NCBI RefSeq assembly: GCF_041435355.1
Contig: NZ_CP108442.1
Location: 3,162,001 to 3,226,000 of the forward strand
Direction: 5' to 3'
Length of the DNA: 64,000 nt
Source of the DNA: Streptomyces sp. NBC_01276
Lineage (GTDB): Bacteria > Actinomycetota > Actinomycetes > Streptomycetales > Streptomycetaceae
Part shown: positions 1 to 8,368 of the stretch, piece after piece
Layout of the letters: every line of letters begins with the position of its first letter
How positions within the stretch are numbered: the stretch's first letter is position 1
The notes under the pieces: model-generated
The model's input: the letters and a program-made list of their open reading frames with translations, nothing else
Told to the model about the DNA's origin: nothing
Databases searched by the model: none
Translations under genes and position numbers: made by a program

Positions 1-781
1 CCTTGCCGGAGCCGAGGATGATGCGACGGACGGCGGCGTGCAGCTGCTCCACGGACGGCTCGTCGCCGTTCAGGAAGAGCTCCATGATCTCGTCGTCGTT
101 CTCGGCGACGGTCTCGACCAGCTTGCCGCGCCACTCTTCAGCGGCCTCGGTGTGCGTGGCCGGGATGTCGACGATGTCGTACATCTCGCCCTTGGTCGCC
201 TCGGCGGACCAGACGAACGCCTTCATCGTGACGAGGTCGACGACACCCTGGAAGTCGGCCTCGGCACCGATGGGGAGCTGCATGACGATCGGAACCGCAC
301 CGAGGCGGTCCTTGATCATCTCGACGCAGCGGTGGAACTCGGCGCCGGTGCGGTCGAGCTTGTTGACGAAGCAGATGCGCGGCACGCCGTAGCGGTCCGC
401 CTGACGCCAAACGGTCTCGGACTGCGGCTCGACGCCGGCCACACCGTCGAACACGGTGACGGCGCCGTCGAGGACGCGGAGCGAACGCTCCACCTCGACG
501 GTGAAGTCGACGTGACCCGGGGTGTCGATGATGTTGATGGTGTGGTCAACATCTTCGAGCGGCCAGTGGCAGGTGGTAGCGGCAGACGTGATGGTGATAC
601 CACGCTCCTGCTCCTGCTCCATCCAGTCCATCGTGGCAGCGCCGTCGTGGACCTCACCGATCTTGTACGACACACCGGTGTAGAACAGGATGCGCTCGGT
701 GGTGGTCGTCTTGCCCGCGTCGATGTGGGCCATGATGCCGATGTTGCGCACCTTGGCCAGGTCAAGCGAAGTGGTAGCCAT
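1..781 (-). CDS. fusA: Elongation factor G, N-terminal part (cut by window edge)
   Basis: Encodes the first ~260 residues of the ribosomal translocase GTPase EF-G, which drives tRNA-mRNA movement after peptide bond formation. The start is the ATG at 781, giving [21 protein letters not shown]-domain motifs are visible: P-loop AHIDAGKT (residues 18-25), switch II DTPGH and the guanine-specificity motif NKLD. The gene runs off the left edge, so domains II-V (roughly 450 residues in the family) are not seen. It is third in the str operon after rpsL and rpsG, with 39 bases to rpsG; tuf would be expected next, outside the window. It is very unlikely to be a TetM-type paralogue given the operon context. 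Confidence 0.97.
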   Translation of the reverse strand, partial: MATTSLDLAKVRNIGIMAHIDAGKTTTTERILFYTGVSYKIGEVHDGAATMDWMEQEQERGITITSAATTCHWPLEDVDHTINIIDTPGHVDFTVEVERSLRVLDGAVTVFDGVAGVEPQSETVWRQADRYGVPRICFVNKLDRTGAEFHRCVEMIKDRLGAVPIVMQLPIGAEADFQGVVDLVTMKAFVWSAEATKGEMYDIVDIPATHTEAAEEWRGKLVETVAENDDEIMELFLNGDEPSVEQLHAAVRRIILGSGK

Positions 782-820
782 ATCGGCTCAGTCTTCTCTC
801 GGTCTCGATGTGGGTTGGGA

Positions 821-1291
821 CTACCAGCGGTAGTGCGCGAAGGCCTTGTTGGACTCGGCCATCTTGTGCGTGTCCTCACGCTTCTTGACGGCAGCGCCAA
901 GACCGTTCGAGGCGTCGAGCAGCTCGTTCATCAGGCGCTCGGTCATGGTCTTCTCGCGGCGGGCGCGGGAGTAACCCACGAGCCAGCGGAGGGCCAGGGT
1001 CGACTGACGACCCGGCTTGACCTCGACGGGAACCTGGTAGGTCGCGCCACCGACACGGCGGGACTTGACCTCGAGGGACGGCTTGACGTTCTCCAGCGCG
1101 CGCTTCAGCGTGATGACCGGGTCGTTGCCGGTCTTCTCGCGGAGGCCTTCCATGGCGCCGTAAACGATGCGCTCGGCGGTGGAGCGCTTGCCGTTCAGGA
1201 GGATCTTGTTGATGAGCGAGGTCACCAGAGGAGATGCGTAGACCGGGTCGATGATGACCGGGCGCTTCGGGGCGGGGCCCTTACGAGGCAT
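821..1291 (-). CDS. rpsG: 30S ribosomal protein S7
   Basis: A 156-residue primary 16S rRNA-binding protein that nucleates assembly of the 30S head. It starts [10 protein letters not shown] and ends AFAHYRW, the usual actinobacterial form and length. The conserved segments [16 protein letters not shown] and [17 protein letters not shown] are intact. It lies two bases downstream of rpsL and 39 bases upstream of fusA in the str operon, so it is co-transcribed and probably translationally coupled to rpsL. In E. coli S7 is the autoregulator of this operon; no such site was verified here. Confidence 0.98.
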   Translation of the reverse strand: MPRKGPAPKRPVIIDPVYASPLVTSLINKILLNGKRSTAERIVYGAMEGLREKTGNDPVITLKRALENVKPSLEVKSRRVGGATYQVPVEVKPGRQSTLALRWLVGYSRARREKTMTERLMNELLDASNGLGAAVKKREDTHKMAESNKAFAHYRW

Positions 1292-1293
1292 TC

Positions 1294-1665
1294 TTACTTC
1301 TCCTTCTTGGCGCCGTAGCGGCTGCGGGCCTGCTTGCGGTTCTTGACAGCCTGGGTGTCAAGCGCACCGCGGATGATCTTGTAACGAACACCCGGCAGGT
1401 CCTTCACACGGCCACCACGCACGAGCACGATCGAGTGCTCCTGCAGGTTGTGTCCCTCACCCGGAATGTAAGCGGTGACCTCGATGCCGGAGGTCAGACG
1501 CACACGCGCGACCTTACGGAGCGCCGAGTTCGGCTTCTTCGGGGTGGTCGTGAACACACGCGTGCAGACGCCGCGACGCTGGGGCGAAGCCTCAAGCGCG
1601 GGGGTCTTTGTCTTCTCGACCTTGTCCTGCCGGCCCTTACGGACCAGCTGCTGGATCGTAGGCAC
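1294..1665 (-). CDS. rpsL: 30S ribosomal protein S12
   Basis: A 123-residue decoding-centre protein. The GTG start at 1665 is chosen because it gives the canonical [14 protein letters not shown]-terminus and has GGAGAA just upstream; the longer open frame to 1872 has no family support. The motif [11 protein letters not shown] carries K43 and the PGVRYK loop follows K88. Both are the wild-type residues whose replacement gives streptomycin resistance, so no rpsL-type resistance is predicted. First gene of rpsL-rpsG-fusA, with a strong promoter about 190 bases upstream. Confidence 0.98.
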   Translation of the reverse strand: MPTIQQLVRKGRQDKVEKTKTPALEASPQRRGVCTRVFTTTPKKPNSALRKVARVRLTSGIEVTAYIPGEGHNLQEHSIVLVRGGRVKDLPGVRYKIIRGALDTQAVKNRKQARSRYGAKKEK

Positions 1666-1856
1666 TACTTCTCCGGTTTCTGTGTGCCGTGTAGTGAAGC
1701 TAACCTGGAACTTTGCCGACCCACGCGGTCGGGTGTGTCGGATCCGGCGGACCTCCGCGCAAGCACGGAAACGCATGGATCGCGGTGGCCGATGCGGCTC
1801 GCGTGCGGTTGATGGACACGCACGGGAGCCCAGGCACACCCCAGGCACAAGGTCTG

Positions 1857-1885
1857 AGCGTACCCACCGCATCCACTCCGGTCAA
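1857..1885 (-). promoter_or_regulatory. Promoter of the str (rpsL-rpsG-fusA) operon
   Basis: Read on the minus strand: TTGACC (1885-1880), a 17-base spacer, then TACGCT (1862-1857). This is very close to the vegetative sigma (HrdB-type) consensus. It predicts a transcript start near 1850 and a 5' leader of about 185 bases. The rest of the 400-base gap 1666-2065 shows no gene; it also holds the upstream region of the divergent plus-strand gene at 2066, for which no clear promoter was recognised. Confidence 0.7.
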
Positions 1886-2065
1886 AACATAAGCCGCACC
1901 GCTCCGGCCCGTACGGCCCCACAGCTCAGGCGCCGCACGGGCGCCGGGCCCCCGAGCCGGGGTGGCCGTGCGCTCGTCGCACCGGCGTGGTAGTGCGGGC
2001 GAACTACACTGCCAGCGAATCCCAGCGAGTCAGACCAAACACGTACGAGCGCCAGGAGCAGGACA

Positions 2066-4552
2066 TTGGGGACGGTCACCTCGGAGCCGACGACGGCGGA
2101 CACCCCGCCCCCGGACGGCGGCCGGACCCCCGGGGCACCACGCCTCGGCGGGCGCCTGACCCGCCTCTACGGGCCCCTGCTGGCCTTCCTGGTCACCTCG
2201 GGCGCCTTCTGCTCGGCCTGGGCGGCGCGCGGCAGCTTCCCCTTCGGCAACACCGGCCGGGCCATCAACGACCAGGCCAACCAGTACGTGCCCTTCCACC
2301 GCGCCCTGTGGGACCTGGTCCACGGCCAGGCCTCCGGCGACGTCCTGTTCAGCTGGAGCGGAGGTTTCGGACAGCAGTTCCTGTCCGACTACTACACCTA
2401 CCTCGGCAACCCCTTCTCCTGGCTCGCCGTCCTCGTCCCGCGCGCACACGTGGACCTGGCCGTCTTCGCGATCACCCCGGTCACGATGGGCGCGGCCGCC
2501 GCGCTGATGACCGTCTACCTCGGCAAGCTCCAGCCCGGCCCCTGGTGGCAGCGGGGCACGCTCGGGGCCGTGTACGGGCTGTGCGGGTGGGCGCTGAGCG
2601 ACGCCTCGTACATCCCGATGTGGCTGTGGGGCCTGGTCGCGCTCCCGCTCCTCGGCATCGCCGTCGAATGGTGCCTGGAGGAGCGGCGCTGGCCGGGCGT
2701 CGCCCTGTTCGTCGCCCTCGCGTGGTTCGGGAACTTCTACACCGCCATGATGGCCACGATGGCCGCCTGCGTGCTGCTGGCCGTCCGCCTGGCCACCCTG
2801 GACCTGACCGGGGCGCAGCGCCTGCGCGCCCTGTGGCGGGCCGCCTCCGCGACGGTCGTGGGCATCCTGCTGACCCTGCCGCTGCTCCTGCCGTCGTTCC
2901 TGTCCAGTGGGGCGGCGCAGCCCACCAAGGCGGCCGCCTTCGACCCCGTCCGCATCGAGGTCTTCCTCGCCGGAATGCTCCCGGCCACCCACCTGTGGGG
3001 CGGCCGGCCGCGCCTGTACGTGGCCTCGCTGGGGCTGATCCTGGCGGGCAGCTTCCTGTTCAACACCGCCATCGCGAAGAAGACCCGCCTGGTGTGGGCG
3101 GCCGCGACGCTGCTGGTCGTCGCCTCCTTCCAGTTCCCGCCGACCCAGTACGTGTGGCACGGACTGGCCGTCCCGAACGGCAATCCGTACCGCGAGGCCT
3201 TCGTCTTCAGCGGCATGGTGGTCATCGTGGCCTGGCTGGCGCTGGCCAACCGGCCGCGCCCGCTGCACCTGGCACTGGCCGCCGCCCTCCTGGTCACGGC
3301 CACCTTCGTACTGCGCCACACCGACGACTTCGGCGGCTGGACCTGGCCGGCGGTCCTGGGCGGCGGAGCCGTCTCCCTGCTCGCCCTGACCCTGCTCGCG
3401 CTCGGCGACAAGCGCCGCCACCTCGTCCCCGTCGCCGCGGTCCTCATGATCGGCGTGGTCTTCGCCGAGTCCGCGGTCGCCGCGGCCAACGCCGACGCCC
3501 GCCGCGCCCGCGAGCGCTGGGCCACCCCGGCCGCCACCTCCAGCCAGTCGATCACCCGCCACTTCGAAGCGGTCCGGGGGGTGGACGGCTGGCCCGCCTA
3601 CCGGACGGATTCCGGCGCGCCGCAGACCTCGTACAACGACGGCCTCGCCCTGCGGGCGGAGGGCCCGCAGTACTACAGCAGCTACCTGCCGGAGGCCACG
3701 TACCAGGCCCTGGAACCCCTCGGCTACGGCTACAAGAACGACGGCCGGACCTTCTTCGGCGCCGACAACCCGGTGCTCGACGCGATCTTCTCCATCGGCG
3801 CCCGGGTCCGCCCCGGAGCCACCCCGGGCACCTGGACCGGCTCGAAGTTCCCGGCGCCGCCCCTGGTCACGGTCCGCGGTGGGGACTACACCTCCCCCCA
3901 CCCGGCGGACAGCGTCTACGCCCGCCAGGAGACCGTCCTCGGCGCCACCGTCTACGAGGTCCCCGAGGTCACCCGCGGCGGCACCCCCACCGCGCAGACG
4001 TACGCGGCCCAGTGCACCCCCGGCTCCGAGGCCTACTGGTACTCCCCCGAGCTGAACGGCACCCTCCGGGCCGGAGCCACCCAACGGACGCTGGAAGACC
4101 GCATGAGCGGCGTCCTCCCCCTGGGCCCGGTCCCCGCGTCCGGCCGCCTGGAGGTCACCGTCGACACCCACACCCGGGACGCCACCGCGGGCGCCCACCC
4201 CATCGGCTGCCTGGACCGCGCCGCCCTGGACAGGACGGTCGGCCACCTCACCGCCACCGGCGCCACCGAGGTCACCGCGGGCGGCCACACCATCGAGGCC
4301 ACCCTCCCGAAGGGCGCCACCGGCACCGCCGTCCTCGCGACGACGGCCGTCCCCGGCTGGCAGTGCACCGCCCCGGTCCGCCCCTTCCACGGCCTGCTCG
4401 CGGTCCCCCTCACCCCGGGCACCGACAAGGTCTCCTGCACCTTCACCCCGAAGGGCCTCCCCCCCGGCCTCGCAGCCGCGGCCCTGGCCCTCCTCACCCT
4501 CCTGACAGTCCCCCTCACCACCCACTTCCGCAGGCGCCGCCGCTCCCTGTAA
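2066..4552 (+). CDS. YfhO-family polytopic membrane protein, putative GT-C-type glycosyltransferase
   Basis: An 828-residue protein with a proline-rich cytoplasmic N-terminus (~35 residues), roughly a dozen hydrophobic segments to about residue 470, then a large presumably extracellular domain and one C-terminal membrane segment ending in a basic tail (HFRRRRRSL). The early loop with DQANQYVPF and the SGGFGQQF segment match the YfhO family, which resembles GT-C lipid-sugar-dependent glycosyltransferases. In Bacillus YfhO glycosylates lipoteichoic acid; the acceptor in an actinomycete is unknown. The TTG start at 2066 is chosen for the AGGAG seven bases upstream. It is divergent from rpsL and 69 bases ahead of the Crp/Fnr gene. 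Confidence 0.75.
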   Translation: MGTVTSEPTTADTPPPDGGRTPGAPRLGGRLTRLYGPLLAFLVTSGAFCSAWAARGSFPFGNTGRAINDQANQYVPFHRALWDLVHGQASGDVLFSWSGGFGQQFLSDYYTYLGNPFSWLAVLVPRAHVDLAVFAITPVTMGAAAALMTVYLGKLQPGPWWQRGTLGAVYGLCGWALSDASYIPMWLWGLVALPLLGIAVEWCLEERRWPGVALFVALAWFGNFYTAMMATMAACVLLAVRLATLDLTGAQRLRALWRAASATVVGILLTLPLLLPSFLSSGAAQPTKAAAFDPVRIEVFLAGMLPATHLWGGRPRLYVASLGLILAGSFLFNTAIAKKTRLVWAAATLLVVASFQFPPTQYVWHGLAVPNGNPYREAFVFSGMVVIVAWLALANRPRPLHLALAAALLVTATFVLRHTDDFGGWTWPAVLGGGAVSLLALTLLALGDKRRHLVPVAAVLMIGVVFAESAVAAANADARRARERWATPAATSSQSITRHFEAVRGVDGWPAYRTDSGAPQTSYNDGLALRAEGPQYYSSYLPEATYQALEPLGYGYKNDGRTFFGADNPVLDAIFSIGARVRPGATPGTWTGSKFPAPPLVTVRGGDYTSPHPADSVYARQETVLGATVYEVPEVTRGGTPTAQTYAAQCTPGSEAYWYSPELNGTLRAGATQRTLEDRMSGVLPLGPVPASGRLEVTVDTHTRDATAGAHPIGCLDRAALDRTVGHLTATGATEVTAGGHTIEATLPKGATGTAVLATTAVPGWQCTAPVRPFHGLLAVPLTPGTDKVSCTFTPKGLPPGLAAAALALLTLLTVPLTTHFRRRRRSL

Positions 4553-4621
4553 TCCTCCCGTTCCCCCGCCGCGCACCCCCCTTGGCCAGTACATTGACCG
4601 CCTCGACGACGGGGGGCGCGC

Positions 4622-5335
4622 ATGACGTCGGCACATCTGACGGGCGACGGAGGGCTGGACGACCGGGTCCCCTTCCTCGCCCGGCTGGAGGACGAGGAGG
4701 GTGCCGCCTTACGCGCGCTCGGCCGTGAGATCCCCTTCGCGGCCCGGGCCACCCTGATCCACCAGAACGAACCCGCCGCCCACGTCCTGCTGATCCTCCA
4801 CGGCTGGACCAAAGTCACCGCCTCCGCGGCCAACGGGTACGAGGCCCTGCTCGCCCTGCGCGGCCCTGGCGACATCATCGGCGAGTCCGCCGCCCTGACC
4901 GGCCGCCCCCGCTCCGCCACCGTGACCGCCCTCGAACCGGTACGCGCCGTGGCCGTCGAGCACGAGCGCTTCCGCGCCTTCCTCGCCGGAGCCCCGGGCG
5001 TGGCCCTTCAGCTCCTTGCCCTCACCTCGGACCGCACCCGCGCAGCCGACCGCCGCCGCCTGGAGTTCGCGGCCATGAGCGTGCGCGAGCGGCTCGCCGT
5101 CCTCCTCCAGGACTTGGCGCGCACGCACGGCCGACGCACCGAGGAGGGCGTGGAGGTGGCCGTCCCGCTGACGAAACAAGAGCTGGCCGGCGCCGTCGGG
5201 GCTTCCCGCGAGATGGTCCAGCGCCAGCTCAAGGAGCTGCGCGAGCGCGGGGTAGTGGTCACAGGCCGCCGCGCGCTGGTGATCGTACGTCCGGACGTGC
5301 TGCGCCGCATCGCCCAGTCACCGGACGCCGACTGA
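4622..5335 (+). CDS. Crp/Fnr-family transcriptional regulator with intact cNMP-binding signature
   Basis: A 237-residue protein with an N-terminal cyclic-nucleotide-binding beta-roll (~20-135), a dimerisation helix (~135-160) and a C-terminal winged helix-turn-helix (LTKQELAGAVGASREMVQRQ, ~173-192). The phosphate-binding cassette reads GESAALTGRPRSATV (87-101). It keeps the E and the RS pair that contact the cyclic phosphate in E. coli CRP, so nucleotide binding is plausible. No Fe-S cysteines of the Fnr type are present. It lies 123 bases upstream of a gene for a nucleotide-cyclase-fold protein on the same strand, which suggests it reads that operon's signal or controls it. Target genes are not known. 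Confidence 0.85.
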   Translation: MTSAHLTGDGGLDDRVPFLARLEDEEGAALRALGREIPFAARATLIHQNEPAAHVLLILHGWTKVTASAANGYEALLALRGPGDIIGESAALTGRPRSATVTALEPVRAVAVEHERFRAFLAGAPGVALQLLALTSDRTRAADRRRLEFAAMSVRERLAVLLQDLARTHGRRTEEGVEVAVPLTKQELAGAVGASREMVQRQLKELRERGVVVTGRRALVIVRPDVLRRIAQSPDAD

Positions 5336-5458
5336 CCCGCACTCCCCCTCCCGCTCAGTGCACACCGTCACACTCCGGGTGCGTCATCCGCCCTCACGGC
5401 GGCGCGCCCGCCTGCCCCATTCTCATGTCACCGCAGGGATCCCATACGAGAGGCGATC

Positions 5459-6220
5459 ATGAGCAACCCGCTTCACCGCACCTTCCTCCTCGTCGACACG
5501 GAGCGCTTCAGCGACCGTGACGACGTCCAGCAGGCCTACTTGCGCCGGATGCTCTACGACGTCGTCGACCGGACCCTGATGGCCGCCGGCATCGACCAGA
5601 CCCTGCGGATGCGCGCCGACCGCGGCGACGCGATCATGGAGCTGATCGACCCGGGCGCACCGCTCAACACCCTGCTGCGGGCCCTGCTGACGGAAATGCC
5701 CGCCCAGTTGCGGACGGTGAACCGGCTGGCCGCGAGCTCGGCGCAGATCCGGCTGCGTGCCGTCCTGGCGACCGGGTACGTGATGATCGATGAGCACGAC
5801 GGCTGGGTGGGAAGCGACCTCAACCAGGCCTGCCGCCTCCTGGACGGGGACACCCTGCGGGCCGCGCTGCGCGAACGGGCCGACGACTACGCGCTCTGCG
5901 TCTCGGAGGCGGTGTACAGCGGGATCGTGCGTCACGAACATCCCGGTATCCCGTCCGGGGAGTTCCGGGAGATCACCGTGCCCAGCAAGAACGGGCCCCT
6001 GACCGCCTGGCTCCACGGTCCCCTCCCCCAGGGCGCGACCGGTCCGCCCCCCGCCGTCTCCTCGCCCCCCGCTCCGTCGCCCACGCCGTCGCCGGCTTCC
6101 GCGTCCTCGCCCGGGCCCGGGCCCGGGCCGGCGACGGCAGAGGTCCACTTCGGGGGCACCAACAACGGGGTCCAGGCCGGCGTGGTCCACGGCGACATCA
6201 ACTTCGGCGAACGCCGATGA
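5459..6220 (+). CDS. Class III nucleotide-cyclase-fold protein with C-terminal GTNNG motif
   Basis: 253 residues. Residues 5-185 follow the class III cyclase fold. LLVDTERFSDRD corresponds to the first metal-aspartate strand, RADRGDAIME to the second, and GWVGSDLNQACRLLD to the segment usually read as G-x-x-VN-x-AARL. The metal positions look partly degenerate, so catalysis is uncertain and it may be a sensor or pseudo-cyclase. A Pro/Ser/Ala/Gly linker (~190-225) leads to a terminal motif VHFGGTNNGVQAGVVHGDIN (229-248). A close copy of this motif lies near the N-terminus of the next protein, whose ATG overlaps this stop codon. First gene of a four-gene operon. Function is inferred, not known. 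Confidence 0.7.
   Translation: MSNPLHRTFLLVDTERFSDRDDVQQAYLRRMLYDVVDRTLMAAGIDQTLRMRADRGDAIMELIDPGAPLNTLLRALLTEMPAQLRTVNRLAASSAQIRLRAVLATGYVMIDEHDGWVGSDLNQACRLLDGDTLRAALRERADDYALCVSEAVYSGIVRHEHPGIPSGEFREITVPSKNGPLTAWLHGPLPQGATGPPPAVSSPPAPSPTPSPASASSPGPGPGPATAEVHFGGTNNGVQAGVVHGDINFGERR
6143..6208 (+). other. Segment encoding C-terminal F-x-GTNNG amyloid-like motif
   Basis: Encodes residues 229-250 of the cyclase-fold protein. The pattern F-GG-TNNG-VQAG-VVHGD-IN is short, Gly/Asn-rich and alternates beta-forming residues. It sits at the extreme C-terminus behind a disordered linker. It resembles the bacterial amyloid signalling sequences (BASS, RHIM-like) described next to NLR/STAND proteins. 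That link is inference from pattern. Confidence 0.5.
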
Positions 6221-8352
6221 CCACGGGTCCGGAACATCCATCGCACCCCGCCGACCAGCCGGATCGGGCCCCGGACGAGACCACCGATCCCAAGGAGGCC
6301 GGCAAGGAGAAGGAAGAGGAAGCCCAGCAGCCCTGGGCCACCCGCCGCGAGCTCCGTTCCCACGCCCCCAGTTCGATGCGCTTCGACGGCACCAACAACG
6401 GGCTCGCCGCCGGCCAGATCATCGGCGATGTCAAAACGGAGATCCACTACCGGTTCGGCGGCTTCGGCAACGCCGGCCCCGTCTCGGGCGAAATCACCTC
6501 CGGAACGCTGGACCGCCTGGCCGGAGCCTTCGTCACCGAATCCACCGGCTTCGAGGACCTGCTCGACCGCCTCCACAAGGAGCGGGTCCTCGTACTGACC
6601 GGCACGCCGTTCACCGGCCGCCGGACCGCGGCGCTGATGCTGCTGCGCCGCGTCGGCGCCGTCCCGGTGCACGCCCTGGACAACACCACCGGGCCCGGGG
6701 AGCTCACCTCCCTGTTCGATCCGCCCGGCAGGGCCTCCGGCTACGTGCTGTGCGACCTCACCACCACCCGCGACTCGCCCCTGCGCGAGGCCCAGTTCAA
6801 CGCCCTGCGCGACCTCATGCGCGAACAGGACGCCCACCTGGTCATCACGACCGGACTCGGCGCGTACCTCGACGGCTCCATCCCGGCGAAGGCCTGGCAG
6901 CCACCCCCACTGCGGAGCGTCCTGGCGGCCCACGTGACCCGCGACGCCGGAGAACGGGCCGCGGAATCACTGCTCGCCCTGCCTTCCGTCGCCACCTTCC
7001 TCTCACGTGAGCCCCAGCTCCGCGAGGTCGTCGGATACGCCACCGCGTTACGTCTCCACGCCACGGGTCAGTCCTCCGGGGAAGAGCTCGACGACTACCC
7101 GCTGCGCGCACTGAAGGACCAGGTGCAGGAGTGGTTCGCCGAGCCCGAGGAGATCGTCCACCTACGGGACAAGGCCTTCCTGATCGCGCTCGCCGCCTTC
7201 GACGGGGGCCCGTACGCACTGACCGCGGAACTCAGCGACCTGCTCTACTCGGCCCTCCAGCGCGTCGGCGACCCCAACCGCCACGAGGCCATCCCCGTCT
7301 TCAGCACCCACATCGGCAAACGGCTCGAACTCGCCCGGGCCCGGATGTACCGCGAGGACGAGGACACCGAGTGGGGTCCCGTCACTCAGGTGAAGGCCTC
7401 CTTCAGGGACGAGCGGACAGCCATGGTGGTCCTGCCCGAAGTGTGGACCGGCCATCCCGCGGCCCGCCCCGCCCTCCTCCGGTGGCTCGACGATCTGGCC
7501 AACGACGGACGGCCCCTGGTCCGCACCCGGGCCGCCGCCACCGCCGCCGTGCTCGCCTCAACCGACCTGCCGTCCGCGATGGCCCTGATCATCGAGAAGT
7601 GGGCCCGTTCCGACCAGGCCCGGCGACGGACCGCCGCCGTCAGCGCGCTCACCCTCGCCCACCAGATCGGCACCCCCAACATCCCCCGCATCATCGACGG
7701 CTGGAGCGCGAACGCCGATGACCCGAGGCCCTGCTGGGTGGCGGTACGGACCCACGGACTGATCGGGGCCGAGCGCCCCCTCGAAGCCCTGGCCGCCTTG
7801 CGCCTGCAGGCGCGCCTGCAGGACGACAAGGAGCACCCCGACATCCAGGTGGCCAAAGAGCTCCCCGCGTCGGTGGGCCTGCTGCTCCTCTCCCCGCAGG
7901 CCGAAACGGTGCTGGCCGAGCTCCTGCGCACCCTGCCCGAGCACCGCTCCGCCCTCGACCTGGCCGTGCGCGGCTTCCTCGCCGCCTGTGGGCAGCGCGA
8001 CGAAGAGGCCGGGCACGCACGCCCCCAGATCCTGGACTGGTACGCCCGGACGGCGGACGCGGGCGCCCCCGCCGCGTCCGGAATCACACGGCTCATGCGC
8101 ACCGCGCTCGACGACCGCGCCCACACCGGGCAGGCGCAGGAGGTGCTGCGCGGCTGGATCCGGGACGCGGACCGGAACGAGGCCGCCGAATGGGCCCTGG
8201 CCGCGCTGCTGCCCACCTTGGCCCGTACGCCCCGGGAGCGCTCCCGCCTCGACCACCTCCTGCGCACGCCCCGGGGCGACGACGACGGCGGTCCGCACCC
8301 CGCGGTCACCACCAGGCTGCGCGAAGCCCTCGATCCGATCGAGTCCGCCTGA
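6217..8352 (+). CDS. P-loop NTPase-like protein with helical-repeat C-terminus and N-terminal GTNNG motif
   Basis: 711 residues, starting with an ATG overlapping the upstream stop by four bases. A charged, disordered N-terminus (~1-50) is followed by the motif MRFDGTNNGLAAGQIIGDV (54-72), matching the end of the previous protein. At about 125-140 VLVLTGTPFTGRRTAAL is a Walker-A-like loop in which the lysine is replaced by arginine. GYVLCDLTTT (~172-181) could be a Walker B strand. From about residue 240 the protein is alpha-helical with HEAT/armadillo-like spacing and no membrane segment. It looks like a STAND-type or AAA-like scaffold/sensor, but ATP hydrolysis is doubtful. No close characterised relative is recognised. 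Confidence 0.65.
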   Translation: MTTGPEHPSHPADQPDRAPDETTDPKEAGKEKEEEAQQPWATRRELRSHAPSSMRFDGTNNGLAAGQIIGDVKTEIHYRFGGFGNAGPVSGEITSGTLDRLAGAFVTESTGFEDLLDRLHKERVLVLTGTPFTGRRTAALMLLRRVGAVPVHALDNTTGPGELTSLFDPPGRASGYVLCDLTTTRDSPLREAQFNALRDLMREQDAHLVITTGLGAYLDGSIPAKAWQPPPLRSVLAAHVTRDAGERAAESLLALPSVATFLSREPQLREVVGYATALRLHATGQSSGEELDDYPLRALKDQVQEWFAEPEEIVHLRDKAFLIALAAFDGGPYALTAELSDLLYSALQRVGDPNRHEAIPVFSTHIGKRLELARARMYREDEDTEWGPVTQVKASFRDERTAMVVLPEVWTGHPAARPALLRWLDDLANDGRPLVRTRAAATAAVLASTDLPSAMALIIEKWARSDQARRRTAAVSALTLAHQIGTPNIPRIIDGWSANADDPRPCWVAVRTHGLIGAERPLEALAALRLQARLQDDKEHPDIQVAKELPASVGLLLLSPQAETVLAELLRTLPEHRSALDLAVRGFLAACGQRDEEAGHARPQILDWYARTADAGAPAASGITRLMRTALDDRAHTGQAQEVLRGWIRDADRNEAAEWALAALLPTLARTPRERSRLDHLLRTPRGDDDGGPHPAVTTRLREALDPIESA
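6376..6444 (+). other. Segment encoding N-terminal copy of the GTNNG motif
   Basis: Encodes residues 54-76 of the P-loop protein. It aligns without gaps to the C-terminal motif of the upstream protein: F-x-GTNNG-x2-AG-x3-GD is shared. The core bases GGCACCAACAACGGG are identical in both genes. Pairing of one motif at a C-terminus with the other near an N-terminus is the layout expected for homotypic recruitment. Confidence 0.5.
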
Positions 8353-8368
8353 AGGGAAGGCCCGCACG

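Noticed and set aside
38..1318. Long plus-strand open frame across fusA/rpsG
   Set aside because: Antisense shadow of ribosomal genes with fully conserved proteins on the other strand; a product of high GC.
5459..6220. CBASS-type cyclic oligonucleotide system
   Set aside because: The protein has a class III adenylate-cyclase-like fold, not a CD-NTase fold, and no Cap effector with a nucleotide-binding SAVED domain is present.
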